Part shown: positions 5,975 through 12,056 of the stretch, piece by piece | How the letters are laid out: the number at the start of each line of letters is the position of its first letter | Numbering within the stretch: position 1 is the stretch's first letter | Origin: a virus | Length of the DNA: 60,918 bases | Direction: 5' to 3' (one strand) | Virus record (IMG/VR): IMGVR_UViG_3300009180_000046 | Coordinates: 1 to 60,918 of that record | Translations under genes and position numbers: made by a program | Notes under the pieces: generated by a model | Told to the model about the DNA's origin: nothing | What the model saw: only the letters and a program-made list of their open reading frames with translations | Databases searched by the model: none

Positions 5975-6115
5975 ATGGCAAAAATGATGAAAGAGTATGG
6001 TGGCAAGGAGAAGTACGCTTCGAAGGCTGCTATGATGAAGCACGAGAAAAAGGAAGGCAAGAAGGTAGAGAAGATGGAAAAGAAAAATGTCTTTCCAAAG
6101 ATGAAAAAGAAGTAA
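5975..6115 (+). CDS. Lysine-rich small protein, 46 aa
   Basis: I start at the ATG at 5975 (MAKMMKEYGGKEKYASKAAM), because the upstream extension of the same frame is poor and this start resembles small Lys/Met-rich proteins I recall from Bacteroidota phages. Roughly half the residues are Lys, Glu or Met, ending in KMKKK. It may bind DNA or be packaged in the virion; that is inference. A good terminator follows 15 bases after the stop, so it is its own transcription unit. Confidence 0.65.
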   Translation: MAKMMKEYGGKEKYASKAAMMKHEKKEGKKVEKMEKKNVFPKMKKK

Positions 6116-6130
6116 TATTTTTCTTGAAAG

Positions 6131-6160
6131 CCCAGGTTCAAAAGACTTGGGTCTTTTTTT
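6131..6160 (+). terminator. Rho-independent terminator
   Basis: CCCAGGT (6131-6137) pairs with ACTTGGG (6145-6151, one G-U pair) around a 7-base loop and is followed by TCTTTTTTT. It ends the transcript of the Lys-rich gene and isolates it from the groEL promoter region. Confidence 0.8.
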
Positions 6161-6211
6161 GCCCAATTTTATCGTTGTACTTTTTCAAGATGAATTGTAC
6201 TATTTGTAAAG

Positions 6212-6242
6212 TTGTACACAAATGATGTTGAGTTGTGTACAA
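6212..6242. promoter_or_regulatory. Inverted-repeat operator TTGTACACAA-N11-TTGTGTACAA
   Basis: The two 10-bp arms (6212-6221 and 6233-6242) are perfect reverse complements separated by 11 bases. The same sequence recurs at 58799-58820 in front of the primase gene, and single arms lie at 6408-6417 and 58985-58994. This is typical of a dimeric regulator binding site. Confidence 0.65.
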
Positions 6243-6335
6243 AATATTTTAAAGTTTACATTTATAACTTATTGATATATAACTAGTTATAGTTTATATT
6301 ATTCTTTTATGTACAAAATGAACAAAATATATAAG
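6233..6335. repeat. 103-bp direct repeat, copy 1
   Basis: These 103 bases align without gaps to 58811-58913; I count about 12 mismatches. The copy starts at the right operator arm, is AT-rich, and contains AAAGTTTACATTTATAACTT and ATGTACAAAATGAACAAAA. It is noncoding at both places, so the conservation points to a regulatory or origin function. Confidence 0.75.
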
Positions 6336-6407
6336 GAAAATAGAAAAATTTTTTTTTCTTAAAAAATAAAAAATATTATTTACGCAATGGGGGGTAAAGT
6401 TCTACAT

Positions 6408-6417
6408 TTGTACACAA
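6408..6417. promoter_or_regulatory. Third operator half-site overlapping a -7 box
   Basis: TTGTACACAA recurs here and shares three bases with TACATTTG (6403-6410), a match to the Bacteroidota -7 box. A protein bound here would block that promoter. The second module has the equivalent half-site at 58985-58994. Confidence 0.5.
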
Positions 6418-6436
6418 ATATATTTGTGGCATCATA

Positions 6437-6468
6437 TTTGTTTGGTGTTACTATTGTATATAAATTTG
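6437..6468 (+). promoter_or_regulatory. groEL promoter, TTTG-N20-TAAATTTG
   Basis: TTTG (6437-6440) and TAAATTTG (6461-6468) match the Bacteroidota -33/-7 consensus with a 20-base spacer. The groEL ATG follows 18 bases later. It is the best full promoter match I found in the window. Confidence 0.65.
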
Positions 6469-6486
6469 TAACAAATAAAATCTAAC

Positions 6487-8043
6487 ATGATAGTAAAAGA
6501 CATCGTCTTCGGAAGTGAAGGCAGACAGAAATTAATCAAGGGTGTCAATACAATTGCTAATGCAGTTGGCTCAACCCTAGGAGCTCGTGGTCGCACGGTG
6601 CTTATTGAATCGGAGCAACACATTGGTGGCATCACAGTTACCAAGGATGGCGTGACGGTTGCTAAGTCAATTAACTTATTAGACCCGGCTGAGAACCTAG
6701 CGGTAATGATCATGCGAGAAGCGTCTGAGAAGACAGCTAACTCGGCAGGTGATGGGACTACCACATCTATGGTGCTGGCACAAGCCATCATCCATGCTGC
6801 GATGGGAACGCTGACAAAAGAGGACAATACCACACAGGTGCTACGTGACGTGCAGTCTGCTGCTCTAAAGGTGGCCGAGGAGCTGACGGCTATGTCGACA
6901 GAGATTACATCAGACAAGTTGGTGGATGTCGCAACTATATCCGCAAATGGCGACAGCGAGATTGGTAAGATTATAGCTGATGCGTATAATCAAGTTGGTC
7001 TAAGTGGCGTGGTGACAGTTGAGAGTTCGGCAACTGCCGAGACATATGCTGAGGTGATAAGTGGGATGAAGATAGACAGAGGCTTTGCAAGTAAGTACTT
7101 TGTGACAGACCACAAGAAGCAAGAGGCTGTCATGGACAAGCCATACATCTTAGTCACAGACCAACCTGTTACAAACATCAATGACATCTTGCCAATCCTA
7201 GAGTTTATACACCATGGCAGAGGCTCGCTAATTATTATTGGTGAGTTAGATGAGAATGCACTCAACACATTAAATGTGAACAAGATAAAGAGTGGTCTAA
7301 AAGTATGCACTATTATTCCTCCATCATTTGGCTATAAGCGTCATCAGATTATGCAGGACATAGCAATAGCTACTGGGGCTAAGTACTTCTCGGAGCAGAC
7401 TGGTGACAATTTGCTAATGGCAACAATTGACGACTGCGGGCGTGCAAGTAAGGTGGTGAGCTCTAGGTTCAATACTATTATATTCGACGCAGAGGGTGCA
7501 GGTGATGAGCGTGTGCAAGAGCTACACGAGCAGTTAGATGTGGAGACGCAGCCGACCGAGAAAGAATTCTTAAAAGAACGCATCGCTAATCTAGGTGGGG
7601 GCGTGGGTGTCATTAAGGTGGGTGCTAACTCTGACATTGAGCAGAAGGAGAAGAAGGACCGGGTGGATGATGCGGTGTGTGCAGTACGTGCAGCACTAGA
7701 AGAAGGCATCCTTCCAGGTGGAGGGGTGGCTCTAAAGGACATCGCAGCGAGCCTTGAGGTGGAGAACAAAGGCACCGAGATATTACAAATGGCTATGCTC
7801 TCACCTATGATCAAGATACTATCTAATGCAGGCATAGATGTGGATGGGTCAGACTTTGATGAGGGCAGACAATTATCTCAAGAAGGCATAGGGGTGAACG
7901 TGGCTACAGGGGCATACTGCCACATGATGAGCGTTGGCATCATTGACCCAACTAAGGTGACTAAAGAAGCTCTTAAGAATGCGGTGTCAGTAGCAACGAC
8001 ACTTCTATCAACTGAGACGGTCATTACCAACATTAGAGCATAG
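6487..8043 (+). CDS. groEL: Chaperonin GroEL (HSP60), 518 aa
   Basis: ATP-dependent protein-folding chaperonin. Full-length group I architecture is visible: the N-terminal equatorial domain with T-L-G-A-R-G-R-T (30-37), KDGVTVAKSI (53-62) and the nucleotide loop GDGTTTS (88-94, Asp89); a complete apical domain (about 185-370); and the C-terminal equatorial domain with EEGILPGGGVAL near residue 405. It is about 30 residues shorter than E. coli GroEL, mainly because the Gly-Gly-Met tail is missing (it ends TNIRA). A co-chaperonin gene lies 0.7 kb downstream on the same strand. Phage GroELs are uncommon and are thought to fold capsid proteins. It is under a Bacteroidota-type promoter beside a repeated operator. 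Family call certain. Confidence 0.95.
   Translation: MIVKDIVFGSEGRQKLIKGVNTIANAVGSTLGARGRTVLIESEQHIGGITVTKDGVTVAKSINLLDPAENLAVMIMREASEKTANSAGDGTTTSMVLAQAIIHAAMGTLTKEDNTTQVLRDVQSAALKVAEELTAMSTEITSDKLVDVATISANGDSEIGKIIADAYNQVGLSGVVTVESSATAETYAEVISGMKIDRGFASKYFVTDHKKQEAVMDKPYILVTDQPVTNINDILPILEFIHHGRGSLIIIGELDENALNTLNVNKIKSGLKVCTIIPPSFGYKRHQIMQDIAIATGAKYFSEQTGDNLLMATIDDCGRASKVVSSRFNTIIFDAEGAGDERVQELHEQLDVETQPTEKEFLKERIANLGGGVGVIKVGANSDIEQKEKKDRVDDAVCAVRAALEEGILPGGGVALKDIAASLEVENKGTEILQMAMLSPMIKILSNAGIDVDGSDFDEGRQLSQEGIGVNVATGAYCHMMSVGIIDPTKVTKEALKNAVSVATTLLSTETVITNIRA
8028..8042. repeat. 15-bp direct repeat, copy 1 (end of groEL)
   Basis: CAACATTAGAGCATA covers the last codons and the first bases of the groEL stop. 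The identical 15 bases recur at 8269-8283, just after the 70-aa gene. The pair brackets that gene and looks like an insertion or recombination scar. Confidence 0.7.
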
Positions 8044-8045
8044 AT

Positions 8046-8258
8046 ATGGAACCAATAGACAAAGCATTAGAGTTAGTTAACAAGTTTGCAATATATCTAA
8101 GAGCAAACTTAATGTATGATGAAGATGCTGACGAGGATGCTAAACAATGTGCACTAATTGCAGCGGATGAAATAATAGAATTTATGTCACCTATGGTTAA
8201 CAGTAAACAAGCTTATGATTATTGGGACGAAGTTAAAGAAGAAATAGAGAAGCTATGA
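8046..8258 (+). CDS. Small acidic helical protein, 70 aa
   Basis: The pattern KALELVNKF...AKQCALIAADEIIEF...YDYWDEVKEEIEKL matches a small protein family I recall from many Bacteroidota phages, with no known function. It starts 2 bases after the groEL stop, so it is co-transcribed. The gene is bounded by a 15-bp direct repeat that duplicates the end of groEL, suggesting it was inserted there as a cassette. A related pattern occurs at 888-1136. Confidence 0.65.
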   Translation: MEPIDKALELVNKFAIYLRANLMYDEDADEDAKQCALIAADEIIEFMSPMVNSKQAYDYWDEVKEEIEKL

Positions 8259-8268
8259 TGGGAAAGTT

Positions 8269-8283
8269 CAACATTAGAGCATA
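8269..8283. repeat. 15-bp direct repeat, copy 2
   Basis: Exact second copy of CAACATTAGAGCATA (first copy at 8028-8042). It is noncoding here and lies 10 bases after the stop of the 70-aa gene. Confidence 0.7.
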
Positions 8284-8327
8284 ATATTGCACTTAGTGGT
8301 AGAGAAAGCCGACAACTATATCATTAG

Positions 8328-8363
8328 GCATATAAAAGTATAATATATTGCACTTTTATATGC
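8328..8363. repeat. 12-bp perfect inverted repeat
   Basis: GCATATAAAAGT (8328-8339) and ACTTTTATATGC (8352-8363) are perfect reverse complements around 12 bases. No U-run follows, so it is not an obvious terminator. It is the first of several palindromes in the groEL-groES gap. Confidence 0.65.
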
Positions 8364-8385
8364 TATTTGGTATAAAATGTAAACT

Positions 8386-8409
8386 ATAATTTACAAATTT
8401 GTAAATTAT
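8386..8409. repeat. 24-bp perfect palindrome
   Basis: ATAATTTACAAA (8386-8397) is followed directly by its reverse complement TTTGTAAATTAT (8398-8409). A gapless palindrome of this size is unlikely by chance even in AT-rich DNA and suits a protein-binding site. Confidence 0.65.
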
Positions 8410-8410
8410 T

Positions 8411-8480
8411 TGCATGAATTTTTCCGAATTATCATGCAGAATTTGCCAAAATATGTAACAAAATGATGCCAAATTCGGAA
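8411..8480. repeat. Two interleaved inverted repeats
   Basis: TGCATGA (8411-8417) pairs with TCATGCA (8432-8438). TTCCGAATT (8422-8430), which lies in that loop, pairs with AATTCGGAA (8472-8480). The two helices interlock, so in RNA they could form a pseudoknot or alternative hairpins. Confidence 0.5.
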
Positions 8481-8506
8481 GTAATACTACTGATATTGCA
8501 GAAAAA

Positions 8507-8524
8507 GTTAACTTATAAGTTAAC
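8507..8524. repeat. 18-bp perfect palindrome
   Basis: GTTAACTTATAAGTTAAC equals its own reverse complement. It lies 55 bases upstream of the 53-aa gene and just before the tandem 15-bp repeats, so it is a candidate operator. Confidence 0.6.
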
Positions 8525-8529
8525 ATAAA

Positions 8530-8577
8530 CTAAAAATACAAACCAATATTGGGATCAAAATGCTAAAAATACAAACC
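8530..8577. repeat. Tandem 15-bp direct repeat before the 53-aa gene
   Basis: CTAAAAATACAAACC occurs at 8530-8544 and again at 8563-8577, directly upstream of the ATG at 8579. The position suggests a leader or operator function. With the palindromes at 8328-8524 it fills the otherwise gene-free 8284-8578 interval. Confidence 0.6.
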
Positions 8578-8578
8578 G

Positions 8579-8740
8579 ATGGAAGAGTTATTTGAGTTTT
8601 ATTATGAACATTCTCACGAGTTTAAGGGCTACTGGCCTGATACACTTGAAGAGTTTTGCTATAAGTACGAAAATGACGATAACTTCCGAGATACTTGGAA
8701 CAAAAAATATATTGAACACTTAAATAAAATAAAAAAATGA
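8579..8740 (+). CDS. Hypothetical protein upstream of groES, 53 aa
   Basis: ATG at 8579. The protein is acidic and aromatic (MEELFEFYYEHSHEFKGYWP...). No family recognised. Its TGA overlaps the groES ATG as ATGA (8737-8740), so translation of groES is probably coupled to it. That overlap is the main evidence that this frame is used. Confidence 0.7.
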   Translation: MEELFEFYYEHSHEFKGYWPDTLEEFCYKYENDDNFRDTWNKKYIEHLNKIKK

Positions 8741-8994
8741 AAGTCATTGGGAAAAATTTATTGATCGTTCCTCAAGAGGAGGAGACAAAGTCTAAAGGTG
8801 GGTTGATTATGACCGGTGTAGACGCAAATGAGCTACGTTACAAGAAAGCAACCGTGGTATCACAAGGCTCGTTAGTGGATGGCATCAAACCAGGCTCATT
8901 TATTTACTTCGACCGTGCAGCTGGCCACAGCATTCGCATCAATGAAGACCTATACACGGTCATCACTGAGAAAGATGTGGTGGTGGTGCTTTAA
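8737..8994 (+). CDS. groES: Co-chaperonin GroES (Cpn10), 85 aa
   Basis: Partner lid of GroEL. The whole sequence follows Cpn10: KNLLIVPQ strand, the mobile loop EETKSKGGLIMTG (15-27) with the hydrophobic GroEL-binding tripeptide L-I-M, VVSQGSLVDGIKPGS, then FDRAAGHSIRINEDLYTVI and DVVVVL at the end. The length (85 aa against about 95) is slightly short. It is coupled by ATGA to the 53-aa gene and lies in the same direction as groEL, so the phage can assemble a matching GroEL/GroES pair. High confidence. Confidence 0.93.
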   Translation: MKVIGKNLLIVPQEEETKSKGGLIMTGVDANELRYKKATVVSQGSLVDGIKPGSFIYFDRAAGHSIRINEDLYTVITEKDVVVVL

Positions 8995-9000
8995 AATATT

Positions 9001-9124
9001 AGTCAGGTGGCGGAACGATTGCTCTAAAAGTTTAAAAGCCGATGGAGTTGTTTTGGTTAGACGCAATAAATGTAATAAGTCTATAAAGCATTTATTCTTA
9101 CAGGTTCGAATCCTGTCCTGACTA
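9001..9124 (+). tRNA. Oversized tRNA-like sequence (possibly degenerate tRNA-Leu)
   Basis: AGTCAGG (9001-9007) pairs perfectly with CCTGACT (9117-9123). A canonical T-arm, ACAGG-TTCGAAT-CCTGT (9100-9116), leads directly into the acceptor stem. The 5' side has GTGGCGGAA and further on TTGGTTAGACGC, the two halves of a tRNA-Leu-type D-arm. They are separated by about 36 extra bases, so GCG (9010-9012) and CGC (9062-9064) enclose 49 bases. The anticodon arm would be AATAAATG/CATTTATT (9065-9072/9089-9096) with a 16-base loop. An alternative stem (9018-9027 with 9057-9067) competes with this fold. No CCA is encoded. The total of about 124 bases is far above normal. It may be a decayed tRNA, a tRNA with insertions, or a tRNA-mimicking RNA; I cannot name an anticodon. 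Confidence 0.5.
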
Positions 9125-9628
9125 AAAATCTTTATTAAGTCTATCAATGACCCTGTCATATTGTCGTTTGGCAAAGTGATGGGGTTTATTGTTAATAGGT
9201 TTGATGTCAGACAGATTAGGAATCTCTCTTTCTCCCTGCAACATCTCATAAACTTGCTTCATTAGCGACTTGGCCTTAAAGGATAGCTCAAAAATAGCCC
9301 GCTGACCAGGCTTAGGCTTTCTAAAGTGTATAATTAAGCCCTTATTCATCAAATCTCTCTTGCGATCCTGCGTAAATCCAAAGATTTGGGCATACTGGTC
9401 GAACTGATGGTTATCAAAAATGTGTTCAGAGTAGAGATAGCATAGCATCTCAAAGTCTTCTAGGCTCAGTCCATGCTTATGACGCACCCATGCACGCACT
9501 ACTTTAATGTATTTAAGAAAGTCTTTGTCAACCTCTGGTCGCACGGCAACTATTGGTTTTTTCTTGTATACACGCACTTTGATAGCCTTAGACTTTATAG
9601 CCCTTGGCTTCATATATGTTTTGATCAT
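9122..9628 (-). CDS. Winged-helix-like regulator, 168 aa
   Basis: A very basic N-terminus (KPRAIKSKAIKVRVYKKK) is followed by a MarR-like winged-helix pattern: LSLEDFEMLCYLYSEHIFD, FDQYAQIFGFTQDRKRDLMNKGLI and a wing-like strand region FRKPKPGQRAIFELSFKAK. It is the only gene on this strand between the left operon and the glycosyltransferase. It is convergent with the groES unit, with its stop touching the tRNA-like 3' end. It may be the phage regulator that binds the TTGTACACAA sites; that is a guess. An internal ATG at 9613 is an alternative start. Confidence 0.5.
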   Translation of the reverse strand: MIKTYMKPRAIKSKAIKVRVYKKKPIVAVRPEVDKDFLKYIKVVRAWVRHKHGLSLEDFEMLCYLYSEHIFDNHQFDQYAQIFGFTQDRKRDLMNKGLIIHFRKPKPGQRAIFELSFKAKSLMKQVYEMLQGEREIPNLSDIKPINNKPHHFAKRQYDRVIDRLNKDF

Positions 9629-9632
9629 TTGA

Positions 9633-9665
9633 TTTGATTTAATATTACAAAATTACTTATCTTTG
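9633..9665 (+). promoter_or_regulatory. Promoter for the small-protein cluster
   Basis: TTTG (9633-9636) and TATCTTTG (9658-9665) are spaced by 21 bases, a good match to the Bacteroidota consensus. The first gene of the rightward cluster starts at 9685. Confidence 0.6.
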
Positions 9666-9684
9666 TTGAATAATAAATAGTATT

Positions 9685-9882
9685 ATGGAAAAGCCAAAAA
9701 GCAAAAGAGTCAATATTTTAGTTGATAAATCTTTTAATGTACCATTAGACAGTCTTAGTAAAATTAATTCTGAAAAATTTTTTAATAATAATTTAGAAAA
9801 AACTAAAGATAGACTTAAAAAACAGTATTATGGAGTTCGTAATTCATCTATCCCATTAGCCCCAACACAATTCCCAGACTAA
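9685..9882 (+). CDS. Small basic protein with C-terminal IPLAPTQF motif, 65 aa
   Basis: Lys/Asn-rich protein starting MEKPKSKRVNILVDKSF. The C-terminus SSIPLAPTQFPD resembles the C-terminal segments of the next two products (RDTPLPSSEG and RDIPLPATEW), so the three genes may share a terminal peptide signal. First gene downstream of a promoter at 9633-9665. Function unknown. Confidence 0.6.
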   Translation: MEKPKSKRVNILVDKSFNVPLDSLSKINSEKFFNNNLEKTKDRLKKQYYGVRNSSIPLAPTQFPD

Positions 9883-9896
9883 TAATAAATAACAAT

Positions 9897-10208
9897 ATGG
9901 CAAAGCAAAAACCAAGTTCAATGACGACAGTTGGCGAACTAAAGAAGACAGTTCGTAATATGACTCGTGAAAATACAGAACGCGAAGATTATCGCACAAT
10001 GTTGCAAAAAAATATCAACAATGGAATGCCTGATCGAATGGCTATAGACGCTGTAAAAGATATGAAGCAGATGCGTAAAGAGAAAGCATATTACTATCCA
10101 ATCATTCAGAGATATCAAGGCTTAATTGATTCAAAAACAAAGGGTCGTGATACACCACTTCCTTCGTCTGAAGGATTGTTCGATAAAATTAAAGGATACT
10201 TTAAGTAA
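9897..10208 (+). CDS. Small basic protein with TPLPSSE motif, 103 aa
   Basis: Highly charged helical protein (ELKKTVRNMTRENTEREDYRTML). It contains GRDTPLPSSEG near residue 85 and an amphipathic C-terminal helix (LFDKIKGYFK). Its stop overlaps the start of the next gene as TAATG. It begins MAKQKPSSM, almost the same as the gene at 10743 (MAKQKPGKM), hinting at duplication. Likely virion or DNA-associated, but unproven. Confidence 0.6.
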   Translation: MAKQKPSSMTTVGELKKTVRNMTRENTEREDYRTMLQKNINNGMPDRMAIDAVKDMKQMRKEKAYYYPIIQRYQGLIDSKTKGRDTPLPSSEGLFDKIKGYFK

Positions 10209-10588
10209 TGAAAAATGTTATTAAGAAAGCTACTAAGTTTGAATCCGCTAAATCTTTAGAAGGATATATGAGCTTTTTAAAAGGTAACGTAGGTAAAATA
10301 GATAATATGGAAAAGAAATCAAAGGTTACTCAAACAATTAAAAGCACTAAGGTTAATGCAAAAAAACTTTGGGGTTATGCTAATAATTTAGAAAAAGAAT
10401 CTGAGGCTAATAAGTTCATGAGCAATGTGCTAGATAAAGCGGGCATGAAAAAATCTTCTGATGGATACTTTCGTTTATCTGAAGAGCAAGGATCAAATTC
10501 TACTCGATATAGAGATAAGGCAATTAATGCAATAAATAAAGCAACAGGCAGGGATATTCCTTTGCCTGCAACCGAATGGAATAGTTAA
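10208..10588 (+). CDS. Lys-rich helical protein with IPLPATEW C-terminus, 126 aa
   Basis: About 20 percent Lys by eye, predicted helical, ending NKATGRDIPLPATEWNS. The terminal motif matches the two preceding proteins. TAATG overlap with the upstream gene supports the start. No domain recognised. Confidence 0.6.
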   Translation: MKNVIKKATKFESAKSLEGYMSFLKGNVGKIDNMEKKSKVTQTIKSTKVNAKKLWGYANNLEKESEANKFMSNVLDKAGMKKSSDGYFRLSEEQGSNSTRYRDKAINAINKATGRDIPLPATEWNS

Positions 10589-10589
10589 T

Positions 10590-10733
10590 ATGAAAAATCA
10601 AGAAAAAACACCAATGACACGCCCAATGCCTAACACGTATATGGGCATCACTAAACTTTCAGCTGCTGGTAAAGCAATGAAAGTTGCTAAAGCAGTAAAA
10701 ACTGTGAAGGCAATTAAAAGAATGTCTAAATAA
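10590..10733 (+). CDS. Small Lys-rich protein, 47 aa
   Basis: ATG at 10590, one base after the upstream stop. Sequence MKNQEKTPMTRPMPNTYMG, then KAMKVAKAVKTVKAIKRMSK: a basic amphipathic helix of the type found in DNA-binding or membrane-active peptides. Function unknown. Confidence 0.6.
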   Translation: MKNQEKTPMTRPMPNTYMGITKLSAAGKAMKVAKAVKTVKAIKRMSK

Positions 10734-10742
10734 AAAAATAAC

Positions 10743-11210
10743 ATGGCAAAGCAAAAACCAGGTAAAATGTCAGGTACTCTAAGAAGAATAGAGAGTACTA
10801 TTTTAAGTAAACCCAAATATCCTCAATCTGAATTAAAGATGATTGGACAACCGTACGATTACGATGCAATCGGATTTAAAAACTCTCAGATTGACATGAT
10901 TAAAAGTAAGATGTCCGCTCAAATGAATGAGATGAGTGATATTATTGATCCAAAGTATGCTCCTAAATCACCAGAAAAAGCAGGCCGTGATGTATGGACT
11001 CAAGATTATCCAGGTTCTGGTCGTTCAGAAGGTTTTTTTGAGCCTAATAAACGTAATGCAATTATAGGAGAAGTATATAATGCAAAAGGACCATTAACAG
11101 GCAAGACTGGTTATAGTAAATCTGCTGCTAGTAAATATGGTACAGATTTGGGTAAGATGCAAGGAGACTTATCTTACGGAACAAGAGAGCGTTTTAAGAA
11201 GAAAAAGTAA
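10743..11210 (+). CDS. Basic hypothetical protein, 155 aa
   Basis: Begins MAKQKPGKMSGTLRRIEST and ends RERFKKKK. The middle is Ser/Tyr/Gly-rich (TQDYPGSGRSEGFFEP, GKTGYSKSAASKYG), suggesting an unstructured, possibly virion-associated protein. The stop overlaps the next ATG (TAATG). Confidence 0.6.
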   Translation: MAKQKPGKMSGTLRRIESTILSKPKYPQSELKMIGQPYDYDAIGFKNSQIDMIKSKMSAQMNEMSDIIDPKYAPKSPEKAGRDVWTQDYPGSGRSEGFFEPNKRNAIIGEVYNAKGPLTGKTGYSKSAASKYGTDLGKMQGDLSYGTRERFKKKK

Positions 11211-11392
11211 TGCAAGGCTTAGGAGACGTAGTCACCAAAGTTACGCAGGTAACAGGAATAGCAGCCGCTGTTAAAGCCATAGTGGGTGATGACTGCGGCT
11301 GTGAAGCTAGAAGAGAACGCATGAATGCAATGTTCCCATTCCAAACAAAAAAGATAAAAGATGGCAACAACACCCGCCTGGACAAGAAGTGA
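11210..11392 (+). CDS. Small protein with CGC motif, 60 aa
   Basis: Starts MQGLGDVVTKVTQVTGIAAAVKAI and contains D-D-C-G-C-E-A-R-R-E-R followed by MNAMFPF. I recall this short DCGC..R pattern from many phage small proteins encoded near structural genes; no function is known. It overlaps the next gene by 32 bases in a different frame. Confidence 0.6.
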   Translation: MQGLGDVVTKVTQVTGIAAAVKAIVGDDCGCEARRERMNAMFPFQTKKIKDGNNTRLDKK

Positions 11393-11654
11393 AGGCAAAT
11401 CAAAATCTGGCGGCTTAAATGCGAAGGGTCGTGCATCTTACAAAGAAGGCACACTTAAAGCTCCTGTTAAAGAAGGCACTAATCCACGTCGTGTGTCATT
11501 CGCTGCACGGTTTGCAGGAATGGCTGGGCCAATGAAGAAACCAAATGGCGAGCCGACTAGAAAAGCCTTGGCTTTAAAGGCTTGGGGATTTGGTAGTGTT
11601 GAATCAGCAAGAAAATTTGCTAATAATAATAAGAAAGATGGCAAAACTAAATAA
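11361..11654 (+). CDS. Conserved phage protein (GGLNAKGRASY type), 97 aa
   Basis: Contains the recognisable blocks SKSGGLNAKGRASY, GTNPRRVSFAARFAGMAGPM and KALKAWGF-like sequence, found in many marine and freshwater phages. The protein is basic and Gly-rich. The pattern is well known but the function is not. The start overlaps the 60-aa gene; the end overlaps the next gene by 17 bases. Confidence 0.7.
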   Translation: MATTPAWTRSEGKSKSGGLNAKGRASYKEGTLKAPVKEGTNPRRVSFAARFAGMAGPMKKPNGEPTRKALALKAWGFGSVESARKFANNNKKDGKTK

Positions 11655-11772
11655 ATTAGGTGTTGAGAATTCCTTATGGGATAACATTCGGGCTAACAAA
11701 GGGTCAGGCAAGAAGCCTACCAAAGAAATGTTAAAGCAAGAGAAGAAGATTATTGCTAAGAAAAAGAAGTAA
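11638..11772 (+). CDS. Small Lys-rich protein, 44 aa
   Basis: ATG at 11638 (MAKLNKLGVENSLWDNIRAN), chosen over an upstream ATG in the same frame because it gives a typical small basic phage protein and a short overlap. Ends KKIIAKKKK. Function unknown. Confidence 0.6.
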   Translation: MAKLNKLGVENSLWDNIRANKGSGKKPTKEMLKQEKKIIAKKKK

Positions 11773-12047
11773 TGAAAGCAACTGCAAAATTTTACGCAAC
11801 CCATCCTGAGGCTCGCAAGAAAAGGCTTGAATATCAAGCTGACTATAATAAACGTCCTGAGCAACTAAAGAAACGCATTGAGCTAAATAAGATCAATCGT
11901 GACCGTGGGCAGTATGCAGACAAAGATGGCAAAGACATGAGCCATAAAAAGAATGGACGTGTTGTTGAGGAATCAGCTAGTAAAAACCGTGGATCTAAAT
12001 CAAATGCTCCAGGTGACAGACGTGCCCGAGGGACTAAAAAAAAATAA
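11772..12047 (+). CDS. Conserved basic phage protein, 91 aa
   Basis: Recognisable conserved pattern: THPEARKKRLEYQADYNKRP, then KRIELNKINRDRG, DGKDMSHKKNGRVVEESASKNRGSK and GDRRARG. I have seen this combination in many phage genomes beside structural genes. Very basic, possibly nucleic-acid binding. TAATG overlap with the previous gene. Confidence 0.7.
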   Translation: MKATAKFYATHPEARKKRLEYQADYNKRPEQLKKRIELNKINRDRGQYADKDGKDMSHKKNGRVVEESASKNRGSKSNAPGDRRARGTKKK

Positions 12048-12048
12048 T

Positions 12049-12056
12049 TAACTTTG
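12049..12056 (+). promoter_or_regulatory. -7 box TAACTTTG before the 87-aa virion protein
   Basis: TAACTTTG matches TAnnTTTG and lies 20 bases before the ATG at 12077. I see no clear -33 partner. Confidence 0.4.

Noticed and set aside
6432-6917. Minus-strand frames opposite groEL (also 6990-7310 and 7344-7835)
   Set aside because: Ser/Thr/Cys-rich shadow frames of a strongly coding gene; no independent evidence.
9001-9124. tRNA-like sequence as a prophage attachment site
   Set aside because: A tRNA 3' end is a classic att site, but there is no integrase gene and no second copy of the sequence here.
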